In this document: positions 15,899 through 23,400 of the stretch, one piece after another
Layout: each line of letters starts with the position of its first letter
How positions within the stretch are numbered: position 1 is the first letter of the stretch
Source: Myxococcus dinghuensis
GTDB taxonomy: Bacteria > Myxococcota > Myxococcia > Myxococcales > Myxococcaceae
Assembly (NCBI RefSeq): GCF_024198235.1
Contig: NZ_JAKCFB010000023.1
Location: 83,342 to 147,341 of the forward strand
Reading direction: 5' to 3'
DNA length: 64,000 nt
Made by a program: the position numbers and the translations under genes
The notes under the pieces: model-generated
Database searches by the model: none
What the model was told of the DNA's origin: nothing
The model's input: only the letters and a program-made list of their open reading frames with translations

Positions 15899-16180
15899 CT
15901 ACTCCGTCACCACCACCGTGTACTCCTTGCGGTCCTCCTTCTTCTTGCCCCACGTCAGCAGCAGCGTGGTGCCCGGCGCCTTGCCGACGATTTCAATCTG
16001 CGACCGGCCCTTCGTCCGGGCCTCCGCCTTCTCGGTGTCACCGACCGCCACCCGCGACAGGCCCTCCACGGTGATGACCCGCTTCTGGCCCACCTCCAGG
16101 TCGATGCGCTCCTCGGCGCCCGCCGCCGTTCCCACCAGCGTCAGCGCCATCATCGCGATGCCCAGCAGCCCGTTCCGCAT
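15899..16180 (-). CDS. Small secreted pilus/secretin N-terminal-type domain protein (copy A)
   Basis: A 93-residue exported protein, first gene of the sigma/kinase cluster. Signal MRNGLLGIAMMALTLVGTAA, cleavage near AGA|EER; 23 of the first 26 residues match copy B. The mature domain has DLEVGQKRVITVEGLSRVAV, then IEIVGKAPGTTLLLTWGKKK and a final KEYTVVVTE strand, the pilus/secretin N-terminal fold. Start ATG 16180 has GGAG 8 bp before it; the longer open frame upstream lacks family features. It is followed by the sigma gene after 64 bp. Likely periplasmic. Whether it assembles, or binds the kinase's identical domain, is untested inference. Confidence 0.85.
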   Translation of the reverse strand: MRNGLLGIAMMALTLVGTAAGAEERIDLEVGQKRVITVEGLSRVAVGDTEKAEARTKGRSQIEIVGKAPGTTLLLTWGKKKEDRKEYTVVVTE

Positions 16181-16538
16181 GACGCGTCTCCAAGGAACGA
16201 GTCGTTGCAACATCCACCACATGACAACAGTTATTGAGTGGATTTTCACGTCTTCCATGGACGCAAGGGAAGTCGCGATGTGGGGAGGAGACGGCGCACG
16301 TCGTGAAAGACTTTCGTTGTTACAGCGCGGTCGTCCATTTCTACAGGGTTCATCATACGCCAAGAGTCGAGAAAGGCCGTGGGAGGGGCGCGTTCTTCAC
16401 CCTCCTGGCGGAGGTGGATGACACGCGCCGCACAGCGCCCCCGCCTCGTGGGCGACAGGGTTGCCGGACAGCGAACGCCCGCGTCGCGCGGCATGCCGCC
16501 TGCTTCCCCGCAGGTCATCCGTTCGGGGGGCTTGGCTT
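16181..16538. other. 358-bp divergent control region
   Basis: No supported gene. It separates the sigma/kinase cluster (minus) from a TPR gene (plus). The part next to copy A (16200-16260) is unusually AT-rich for this genome, with ACAACAGTTATTGAGTGG, and is the best promoter candidate. A GAAAGACTTTC palindrome lies at about 16303-16313. No recognised operator sequence. Confidence 0.5.
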
Positions 16539-17672
16539 ATGAACGAGCGTGAGCAGGTGAGGTTGAAGGAGCTGAAGGACGCCGCACAAACCCTGTTCAA
16601 CCAGGGCCGGTACGCGCAATGCGCGGAGCTCTACGCGACCCTGCTCCGGCTGACACCCAAGGACCCGAACCTCCACATGCGGCACGCGGAGAGCTGTCGT
16701 CGCGCGGGACAGGCCGGCGCCTCCATCGTGTCGTATCGCGCCGCCGCGCGGCTGCTGGTCGCGCTGGGACACGGTTCGCGTGCCCGCGCCGCGCTGCGCG
16801 CCGCGCTCGCCGTGGCACCCGACGACCCCACGCTGCTGGCGGAGTTCGAGCAGTTGGGACACGTGGCGGTTCCGCCGTCGACCGCGCTCGAGGACGAGCG
16901 GCTCTACAGCCACGCGGCGGGGTTCTTCGCGCTCACCCAGGGAGATGGGTCGCACGGGCGCCGCGACACGCCGCCGCCTCCGCCGCCCGCCTTCGTGCTG
17001 CGCGCCGCCGAGGAGACACACCCCCACGGGTCGCTGCCAAAGGTGCCGACGATTCCGCCCGTCGACCTGGCCCTGCTGCGACAGCGCAACGCCTCGCCCA
17101 CGCGGGCACCCGTGCCTCCGGACAGCGCGACACCGAGCGTCACGCCTCCGCCGCCTCGCGCCTCTCCTCCCTCGATGAGCTCCATCCCGGTGGTGATGGG
17201 CGTGGAGCTTCCCCGCGCGGCCGAACCCGTGGTGACGAACACGCCCCTGCCCACGTCCGTGAAGCGGCGCGAGGAGCCACCGCCGCGTCGGCCTCCCACG
17301 TTGCTGCCCGTGCCCATGGACTTCCAGGCGCCCGAGCCTCCGCCGCTGGAGGAGCTGCCTCCGCTGCCGGAGCCCGCGGAGCCATCCCGCGCGGAGGCCT
17401 CACTCCGGCCCCAGGTCCAGGTGGCCATCCCCGTGAGCGCGTGGCCGCAGCAGGCCTCGCTGACGCTGCCGCCCACGACGGCGGTCCGCCCCGAGCTGCG
17501 GAGACTCGGCCCCAACGTCGTGGCCATCCGCGTGTCGCCCCAGTCCCGCTGGGTCATCTTCCGCTCGGACAGCCCGCTCGAGGTGCTGCGCTCGGAGTCC
17601 CTGCCCGGAGCCCCGCGCGAGGAGCCTCGGAGCCAGCGCTCCACGATGGGCGAAGACGTGTGGCCCAACTAG
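16539..17672 (+). CDS. TPR-domain protein with long Pro-rich linker
   Basis: A 377-residue cytoplasmic protein with no signal peptide. Residues 1-105 form about three TPR-like helix pairs: AAQTLFNQGRYAQCAELYAT, LTPKDPNLHMRHAESCRRAG and ARAALRAALAVAPDDPTLLA. Residues about 140-325 are a Pro/Glu-rich unstructured linker with many PPPP runs. The last about 50 residues form a compact C-terminal piece (ELRRLGPNVVAIRVSPQSRW then VIFRSDSPLEVL). No named family is recognised. TPR plus flexible linker suggests a scaffold. It diverges from the sigma/kinase cluster, but no shared function is evident. Confidence 0.75.
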   Translation: MNEREQVRLKELKDAAQTLFNQGRYAQCAELYATLLRLTPKDPNLHMRHAESCRRAGQAGASIVSYRAAARLLVALGHGSRARAALRAALAVAPDDPTLLAEFEQLGHVAVPPSTALEDERLYSHAAGFFALTQGDGSHGRRDTPPPPPPAFVLRAAEETHPHGSLPKVPTIPPVDLALLRQRNASPTRAPVPPDSATPSVTPPPPRASPPSMSSIPVVMGVELPRAAEPVVTNTPLPTSVKRREEPPPRRPPTLLPVPMDFQAPEPPPLEELPPLPEPAEPSRAEASLRPQVQVAIPVSAWPQQASLTLPPTTAVRPELRRLGPNVVAIRVSPQSRWVIFRSDSPLEVLRSESLPGAPREEPRSQRSTMGEDVWPN

Positions 17673-17834
17673 GGTCGGCGCGGGTGTGGGGTTCGCGGAG
17701 CGTCGAGGGGCTCCACGCTCGCGGGGGAGCCTCCCGACACCGCGACCCGCGGAGGTGCGCCGAGGCGACGGCTTGCTCGCGGCGCGCCCCGTGGGGCCGC
17801 GCACCAGCGCCGGAGCCCGCGGGCCCGCATGGGC

Positions 17835-18173
17835 CTACATGGGCACGGACTTCTTCGGATCGAAGGTCTTCTTCTCCGGCTCCGGCGCGGGAGCCGGGGT
17901 CGCCTTGGCGGGGGCCTCGGTGCTCTCGGGTGTCCGCGTGCGCGTCCGCGACGCCTCGTCCTTCGCGTCCGACACCTGCGCCTTCACCGGCGCCTCGCAG
18001 TGCTCGCCCTTGCGGTTCGGGTGGCAGTGCCGGATGCCGTAGACATGGTGGCATCCGCAGGCGTCCACGCGCTTCTTCGCGCACACCGACGGATTGAAGA
18101 CTGGCCCCGCCACCGTATCCGCAGGCACCGCCTGCAACGCCACCGCCAGGAAAACCCCACCGAGGAAACCCAT
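17835..18173 (-). CDS. Small secreted Cys/His-rich protein
   Basis: A 112-residue protein with a signal-like N terminus (MGFLGGVFLAVALQAVPADT). The middle is dense in metal-binding residues: VCAKKRVDACGCHHVYGIRH then CHPNRKGEHCE, six Cys and five His in about 35 residues. The C-terminal half is a Pro/Ala/Glu-rich tail (EAPAKATPAPAPEPEKK) with a final FDPKKSVPM. No family is recognised. A zinc- or copper-binding role, or a disulfide-knotted mini-domain, are both possible. Stand-alone gene facing away from rtcB. Confidence 0.7.
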   Translation of the reverse strand: MGFLGGVFLAVALQAVPADTVAGPVFNPSVCAKKRVDACGCHHVYGIRHCHPNRKGEHCEAPVKAQVSDAKDEASRTRTRTPESTEAPAKATPAPAPEPEKKTFDPKKSVPM

Positions 18174-18580
18174 CGCCCAACCCCCTACCTGGATCTGGTG
18201 GAATGGATGGACCTGATGCGGGAATGTCGCAAGCCCCGTGGCGATCCGAATCGCGCGCTTCGCACGCGACCTGACTCTCGCTCGACCGTCCGCGCGCGGC
18301 GGGACGCACCCTCGAGGACATCACGATGGGTCCGGGACGTCCTCGCGGCAACAACACCCGCCCCTTCCGCTCGTCCCCAGGTCCGGGGCGAGCGCCACCC
18401 CCTCGGGGCGCCGTGAACCGCGGGGCGGCGCGAACTTCGAGGTGAACCCCGTGAAATCGCTCGCCTTCTCGGCCGCCTCGCCCTCATCCTCGGTGGAGGC
18501 GGCGCGGTCCTCCGCGAAGCGTCAGCTAATTCCGAACGTTTCGTCCCTGCCGCGTGTTCACCCCTGACAGGGAGCGGGTC
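18174..18580. other. 407-bp intergenic region upstream of rtcB
   Basis: Divergent spacer between the Cys/His-rich gene and rtcB. An open frame at 18238-18567 exists on the plus strand, but its translation is Arg/Pro/Ser-rich with no domain or signal, and no ribosome site precedes it. Local AT enrichment just before rtcB (CAGCTAATTCCGAACGTTTC at 18523-18542) is a promoter candidate. No RtcR gene or clear sigma-54 site is seen. Confidence 0.45.
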
Positions 18581-19933
18581 ATGAGCTGGAAACAACGTCT
18601 GGAGAAGGCCGCCGAGGGCCACTACGTCCTGCCGAAGACCAAGACGATGAAGGTCGACGCGGACCTGTTCCTCTCCGACAAGCTCCTGTGGGGTGAGGGG
18701 CCGGAGCTGCCGGGCCTGGAGGACACCGTCTTCGACCAGGTGGTCAACGCCGCGTCGTTCCCCGGCGTCACCCGCGTCGCCGTCACGCCCGACTGTCACG
18801 TGGGCTACGGCGTGCCCATCGGCACCGTGGTGGAGACGGACGGCATCCTGCTGCCCACCGCCGCGGGCTACGACATCGGCTGCGGGATGGTGCAGTTGCA
18901 GACGACGCTGACCGCGGAGGACGTGGCGGACCCCGCCAAGCGCCGGGAGTGGATCAACGAGGTGACCCGCCGCATCGCCGTGGGCGTGGGGGCCAGCCGC
19001 GTGCAGAAGCAGCGCCGGGTGTCCGACAAGGCCTTCGCGGACGTGGTGCGCCACGGCGCCAAGGCCCTGGGCCGGGGCTCCGCCGTCACCGAGCGCGACT
19101 TCGTGCCCGTCGAGGACGACCGGGTGGACATCCCGGACAGGGCCTACGAGAAGCGCGGCCAGCTGGGCAGCCTGGGCGGTGGCAACCACTTCACGGAGAT
19201 GCAGGTCGACGAGGACGACCGCGTGTGGGTGATGCTGCACACCGGCAGCCGCGGCTTCGGGTGGAACATCGCCAAGCACTTCTTCGTCGCGGGCGCCGCC
19301 CAGCTGGGCCTCAAGAGCCGCAGCGAGGACTTCGTCTGGCTCGACGCCGACAGCCCCATGGGGCGGCAGTACTGGAACCTGCACAACATGGCCGCCAACT
19401 TCGCGGTGGCCAACCGGCTCATCATCGGCGAGGCCGTGTGCGCCGCGCTCGAGGAGGTGTTCGGCGGGACCGCCAGCATCTACTACGAGATTTCGCACAA
19501 CCTCATCCAGAAGGAGGCCGGGAAGTTCGTCGCCCGCAAGGGCGCCACGCGCGCGTTCCCCGCGGGCCACCCCGCGCTGAAGCGCACGCCGTGGGAGGAC
19601 TCCGGCCACCCCATCCTGATTCCGGGCTCCATGGAGACCGGCAGCGCCATCCTCTTCGCGGAGGAGGGCGCGGCGAAGTCCATCTATTCGGTGAACCACG
19701 GCTCCGGCCGCCGCCTGTCGCGCGGCGAGGCGCGGCGCGTGCTGCAGCAGGGCCCCACGGACGAGCGCATGGCCCAGGCGGGCATCCTGCTCAACACCCG
19801 CCACACGCCCCTGGACGAGTCCGGCCCCTGCTACAAGAACCTGGACGACGTGCTGGAGACGGTGGAGATGGCGAAGCTCGCCCGGGTGGCCCGCCGGCTC
19901 AAGCCGGTGGCCTGCATCAAGGGAGCGGACTGA
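18581..19933 (+). CDS. rtcB: RNA-splicing ligase RtcB
   Basis: A 450-residue RtcB, which joins RNA 2',3'-cyclic phosphate (or 3'-phosphate) and 5'-OH ends with GTP and manganese. Metal and active-site motifs are all present: TPDCHVGYGVPIGTVV, AAGYDIGCGM (catalytic Cys), LGSLGGGNHFTEM, LHTGSRGFGW and YSVNHGSGRRLSR, whose His is the one guanylylated. Length is normal for the shorter bacterial type. Start at ATG 18581, MSWKQRLEKA, after GGGAGCGGGTC. It is not next to rtcA or rtcR, so the usual sigma-54 control is not visible here. Role is likely tRNA or rRNA repair. Confidence 0.96.
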   Translation: MSWKQRLEKAAEGHYVLPKTKTMKVDADLFLSDKLLWGEGPELPGLEDTVFDQVVNAASFPGVTRVAVTPDCHVGYGVPIGTVVETDGILLPTAAGYDIGCGMVQLQTTLTAEDVADPAKRREWINEVTRRIAVGVGASRVQKQRRVSDKAFADVVRHGAKALGRGSAVTERDFVPVEDDRVDIPDRAYEKRGQLGSLGGGNHFTEMQVDEDDRVWVMLHTGSRGFGWNIAKHFFVAGAAQLGLKSRSEDFVWLDADSPMGRQYWNLHNMAANFAVANRLIIGEAVCAALEEVFGGTASIYYEISHNLIQKEAGKFVARKGATRAFPAGHPALKRTPWEDSGHPILIPGSMETGSAILFAEEGAAKSIYSVNHGSGRRLSRGEARRVLQQGPTDERMAQAGILLNTRHTPLDESGPCYKNLDDVLETVEMAKLARVARRLKPVACIKGAD

Positions 19934-20003
19934 CGGCGGCGGCGCGTCGCCGTGGACTTCCCCGGGAGCCTGATAGAGTGGCCGCCCTCTGGAGTCCCCA
20001 AGA

Positions 20004-20924
20004 ATGACCTCGCCGTCCCCGTCCGCCCGCGCGTCCGCTCCGGGCTCCCGTGAGGCCGAGCTGGCTCGCGCCGAGAGCGAGCTGGCCGCCCAGGAGGCCC
20101 GCCTCGCGGAGCAGGTGAGCCGCGCCCTCGCGGAGGCCACCACGCTCTCCACCCGCCTCGACACCACCCGCGCCGCCCTGGCCCGCGCCCACCGCGAGCC
20201 GGACGCCGGCCCCGACGTGGGGGAGCAGGCGTCCAGGCTCCAGGCCGCCACCCTCCCCACGCTCGACGTGGAGGGCGCGCGGACCCGGGCGCTGGAGGCC
20301 CGCGAGAAGGCGTTGGAGGCGCGGCGCCACGCGGGCCTGGAGGCCCAGGCGGCCCTGCGCACCCACCAGGAGCAGCTCGCGAAGCTGGCGCGCGCCGTGA
20401 CGGACGCGGAGGCCGCGCTCGCGCGCCAGGGCGAGGCCAGCGCCGCGAAGGCCCGCGCGAAGGAGGACGCCGCGCGCGCGCGTCAGGCGGAGCTGGCCCG
20501 GGCGGCGGCCGCGGCGAAGGCCCAGGGCCAGACGCTGCCCGGCGCGCCCACGGTCCGGCCCGCCGTCTCGCCGGATGGCTCGGAGGCGCGGCGCAACGGC
20601 CGCGTGCGCATGCACACCGCCATCGACATGCGCAGCGACTCCAACTTCTTCACCGGCTTCTCCATGGACATCAGCGAGGGCGGCGTCTTCATCGCCACGG
20701 TGGACGCGCCCCCGCGCGGTACACAGGTGGAGCTGGACTTCACCCTGCCCGGCGGCCGGCCCATGAAGGTGACGGGCGTGGTGCGCTGGGTGCGCGAGGC
20801 CAACCCCAAGACGCCGGAGCTGATGCCAGGCGTGGGCGTGCAGTTCACCGGCCTGCCCCACGAGGTGGCCTCCGCCATCGGCTCCTTCGTCACCACGCGC
20901 GAGCCCCTGTTCTATCCGGACTGA
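20004..20924 (+). CDS. PilZ-domain protein with N-terminal coiled coil
   Basis: A 306-residue protein. Residues 15-180 are almost entirely Ala/Glu/Arg/Leu heptads (EAELARAESELAAQEARLAE and similar), a long coiled coil. Residues about 195-300 form a PilZ domain of the myxobacterial TIGR02266 type: ARRNGRVRMHTAIDM supplies an arginine motif close to RxxxR, and SMDISEGGVFIAT the D/N-x-S-x2-G motif, with a final GVGVQFTGL strand. c-di-GMP binding is therefore likely. The coiled coil may couple it to a filament or motility complex. It starts 70 bp after rtcB but has its own GGAG site. Confidence 0.85.
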   Translation: MTSPSPSARASAPGSREAELARAESELAAQEARLAEQVSRALAEATTLSTRLDTTRAALARAHREPDAGPDVGEQASRLQAATLPTLDVEGARTRALEAREKALEARRHAGLEAQAALRTHQEQLAKLARAVTDAEAALARQGEASAAKARAKEDAARARQAELARAAAAAKAQGQTLPGAPTVRPAVSPDGSEARRNGRVRMHTAIDMRSDSNFFTGFSMDISEGGVFIATVDAPPRGTQVELDFTLPGGRPMKVTGVVRWVREANPKTPELMPGVGVQFTGLPHEVASAIGSFVTTREPLFYPD

Positions 20925-21073
20925 GCCCGCGCGGCGGGGTGAGCGTCGGATACCCGACCCACGGTGGGACGTGCCGTCGGCGGGCGGCACTCGTGGCACG
21001 TCACGACAGACAGCGGCGGAGTCCTGGTGCATCGTAGCGACGGAGACCGTGACCCGAGAGGAGACTCCACGGA

Positions 21074-21565
21074 ATGAGCGCACCCACCCGCAGCCCCAAC
21101 GCCGCCGCAGCCCGCCCTCCCCGCTGGGACCAGGGCAAGCGGTGCGACAACGAAGCCGAGCCCCCTTCGGACGGCGGCCCCGGCGCAGGCCCGGAGACAC
21201 CGGTGGTGGACAAGGTCAACCTCGCCCAGAAGCTGGCCCTCTTCTCCGAGCACTGGTCGCCCCGCGTCGTGGGGGAGCTGAACGGCCAGCACGTGCGGCT
21301 GGCGAAGCTGCTGGGGCCCTTCACCTGGCACCACCACGAAGCAGAGGACGAGCTGTTCCTGGTGCTCCACGGCCGGCTGCGCATGGAGCTGCGCGAGCGC
21401 GTGGTGGACGTGGAGCCCGGCGAGTTCATCATCATCCCCCGAGGCGTGGAGCACCGCCCGGTGGCGGACGAGGAGGTCCACGTCCTGCTGTTCGAGCCGG
21501 CCTCCACGCTCAACACCGGCAACGTCCGCGAGGAGCGCACGGTCGAGGCCCCGTCCCGCCTCTGA
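21074..21565 (+). CDS. Cupin-domain protein
   Basis: A 163-residue protein. After a variable N terminus the cupin begins at about residue 50: VNLAQKLALFSEHWSPRVVG, then LGPFTWHHHEAEDELFLVLH with the metal-binding His-x-His-x3-4-Glu motif, and VEPGEFIIIPRGVEHRPVAD with the second His. Such small cupins act as isomerases, dioxygenase-like enzymes or sugar-binding proteins; the reaction cannot be read from sequence. ATG 21074 follows GAGAGGAGACTCCACGGA. Single gene with a strong hairpin after it. Confidence 0.86.
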   Translation: MSAPTRSPNAAAARPPRWDQGKRCDNEAEPPSDGGPGAGPETPVVDKVNLAQKLALFSEHWSPRVVGELNGQHVRLAKLLGPFTWHHHEAEDELFLVLHGRLRMELRERVVDVEPGEFIIIPRGVEHRPVADEEVHVLLFEPASTLNTGNVREERTVEAPSRL

Positions 21566-21590
21566 CCCGCCGAGGCGCCGCGGCTGGAAC

Positions 21591-21622
21591 GGGAAGAGAG
21601 GGAGCGGACTCCCTCCCTTCCC
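21591..21622. terminator. Bidirectional hairpin between convergent genes
   Basis: GGGAAGAGAGGGAG at 21591-21604 pairs with CTCCCTCCCTTCCC at 21609-21622 (13 of 14), loop CGGA. It sits between the ends of the cupin gene and the convergent lipoprotein gene. Confidence 0.65.
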
Positions 21623-21635
21623 AGGACTTCGACGA

Positions 21636-23147
21636 CTACGGGCTGAACGTGCCGGTGAGCACGCTGGCGCGGGCGCGAGGCAGCGCGCGCTTGAACGGGC
21701 TCGTCGCGAGGTTCGAGCCAGGCTGGTACCAGCTCTGGATTTCCGCGAAGTAGGTCTGGCCCGCCTGCAGCACGGACGGGGGCAGGTACACGCTCTGGAG
21801 GTCCGTGTGCAGCGCCGCCACGCGCGTCACGGTGGTGGCGCCGTTGCTCACGCCGAGCCGGTAGATGTTCACCACGTAGTTCGTGGCCGTGCCGACCAGC
21901 GGCTTCGACCAGCGCAGCGAGGCGTCTGCCCCCACGCCCGTGAGGTTCTGGAACGCGCCGCGCGTGTTCACCAGGGGCGCAGCCACCGGCCCGACGAGGG
22001 GCTCCACGGGCGCGGCGGTGAACGCGCTCTCCTCCTGCTCCACTCGGATGTCCACGTTCATCGTGTAGGGCGTCGCGGTCCCCAGCGCGTAGCTCTTCGT
22101 GAAGCCCGCGGTGGCGGTCGCCACCTTCTGCCACGCCGCCGGGAGCGGGTTGTTGTAGGTCATGCCCCCCGTGACGATGTCCGTCCGCTGCGAGTCAGGA
22201 TTGAGCTGCACGAGGAGCGGCGGCCCGCTGATGGCCGCGCCCGCCGAGCTCAGCGCGGCCGGCCGGGAGGACATCCAGATCTCGTTGTACGTGCTGACCG
22301 CGGCGGGGTTCACCTGGGTGCGCAGGGCTTCGAAGGCCGAGCGCCTCCAGTCCACCGAGAAGGTGCCGGTCGCGGCGGGCTGGGTGAAGGTTCCGCTGAT
22401 GGAGTTGGGCTGCCCCTCCACCTGCGTCACGCTCGAGAGGAACACCTTGTGCATCGCGCGGTAGGGCACGCCATTCGCGCTCGTCTGAAACCGCATCTGG
22501 GCCAGGGAGAGCAAGTCCCCACGGCTGCTATCGAGCAGGACGGGGTTGGTCAGTCTGGCGTAATCGAAACTCAATCCCGAGAGCGACGTGGCGCCCGTCA
22601 GGGGGCGTCCCGTGGCGATGGAGCCCGCGTAGCCGAACGCGCCCGCATTCAACGAATACACGTCCAGATAATCCTCCGGCTGCCAGGGAGACATGCCGGT
22701 GGCGGAAACCGTCAGTTGCGTGGGCTGCGAGACGAAGGTGCCATCACGGCCCCACGCCGTGGAGCCCAGGTCGAACGTGCGGTCGGTGCTCACCAGGTAG
22801 CGCGAGTCCAGCTTCAGGTAGATGCGGCCGGAGGGGACGTTGGGCACGGAGATGGTGCCGTCCGCGGAGCCCGTGCCCGGGTAGGCCGTGAACGCTCCGG
22901 TGGTCGAGTCCCGCGTGTAGGCCACCACCGACGTGGCGGATTGATTGTATGGCTTCGTCTCGTTGCCAGACATGGCGACGAAGGTGACCGGGCTGGTACC
23001 GGTGACTTGAGTGTTCAGCCCCTGGGCGACCTGGGAGGTCGTGTCCTCCAACACGGAGGAGTCCACCGCCTCGGCCTCATCCGGACCCGCGCAACCGACA
23101 CCCGTCATCCCGACCAGAATCCCGAGCGAAATCAATGATTTCTTCAT
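21636..23147 (-). CDS. Large lipoprotein with fibronectin-like C-terminal region
   Basis: A 503-residue lipoprotein: MKKSLISLGILVGMTGVGCA has the lipobox GVGCA. The mature protein is rich in Ser/Thr/Ala/Val and beta strands. The last about 100 residues (NLTGVGADASLRWSKPLVGT, TNYVVNIYRLGVS, and QAGQTYFAEIQSWYQPGSNL) resemble a fibronectin type III domain. An earlier NVPSGRIYLKLDSRYLV segment resembles a carboxypeptidase-regulatory or SdrD-like beta sandwich common in myxobacterial surface proteins. Its codon use is somewhat less GC-biased at the N terminus (AAGAAATCATTGATT). No enzyme motif. Probably on the cell surface. Confidence 0.8.
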   Translation of the reverse strand: MKKSLISLGILVGMTGVGCAGPDEAEAVDSSVLEDTTSQVAQGLNTQVTGTSPVTFVAMSGNETKPYNQSATSVVAYTRDSTTGAFTAYPGTGSADGTISVPNVPSGRIYLKLDSRYLVSTDRTFDLGSTAWGRDGTFVSQPTQLTVSATGMSPWQPEDYLDVYSLNAGAFGYAGSIATGRPLTGATSLSGLSFDYARLTNPVLLDSSRGDLLSLAQMRFQTSANGVPYRAMHKVFLSSVTQVEGQPNSISGTFTQPAATGTFSVDWRRSAFEALRTQVNPAAVSTYNEIWMSSRPAALSSAGAAISGPPLLVQLNPDSQRTDIVTGGMTYNNPLPAAWQKVATATAGFTKSYALGTATPYTMNVDIRVEQEESAFTAAPVEPLVGPVAAPLVNTRGAFQNLTGVGADASLRWSKPLVGTATNYVVNIYRLGVSNGATTVTRVAALHTDLQSVYLPPSVLQAGQTYFAEIQSWYQPGSNLATSPFKRALPRARASVLTGTFSP

Positions 23148-23350
23148 TGTGGAAGCTGCCCTTTCGGCGACACCCAGGATGGCGTCGCGCAGGGAGATTC
23201 ATACCGTGCCGGTCTGACATTTCCGGGGGTGCCACGACCCCCCATTCCTTGCTCGGGGCCGTGAAGACAGACACGCGTTTCGTCAGACGCGGCTGATACA
23301 TTCCTCCGCAATGACTGGCACCCTCCACGACCAGCCTGGAGTGCGTTTCA

Positions 23351-23378
23351 CGGCGACGGCCGGGTGGGCGCGTCGCCG
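23351..23378 (-). terminator. Hairpin upstream of histidine kinase end
   Basis: CGGCGACG at 23351-23358 pairs perfectly with CGTCGCCG at 23371-23378. It lies 22 bp past the stop of the histidine kinase gene in its direction of transcription. No T-run. Confidence 0.4.
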
Positions 23379-23400
23379 GGCCCCGGCCACGCGCGCGGCG

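Noticed and set aside
18238..18567. A 109-codon plus-strand frame upstream of rtcB
   Set aside because: No ribosome site, Arg/Ser/Pro composition, and no family resemblance.
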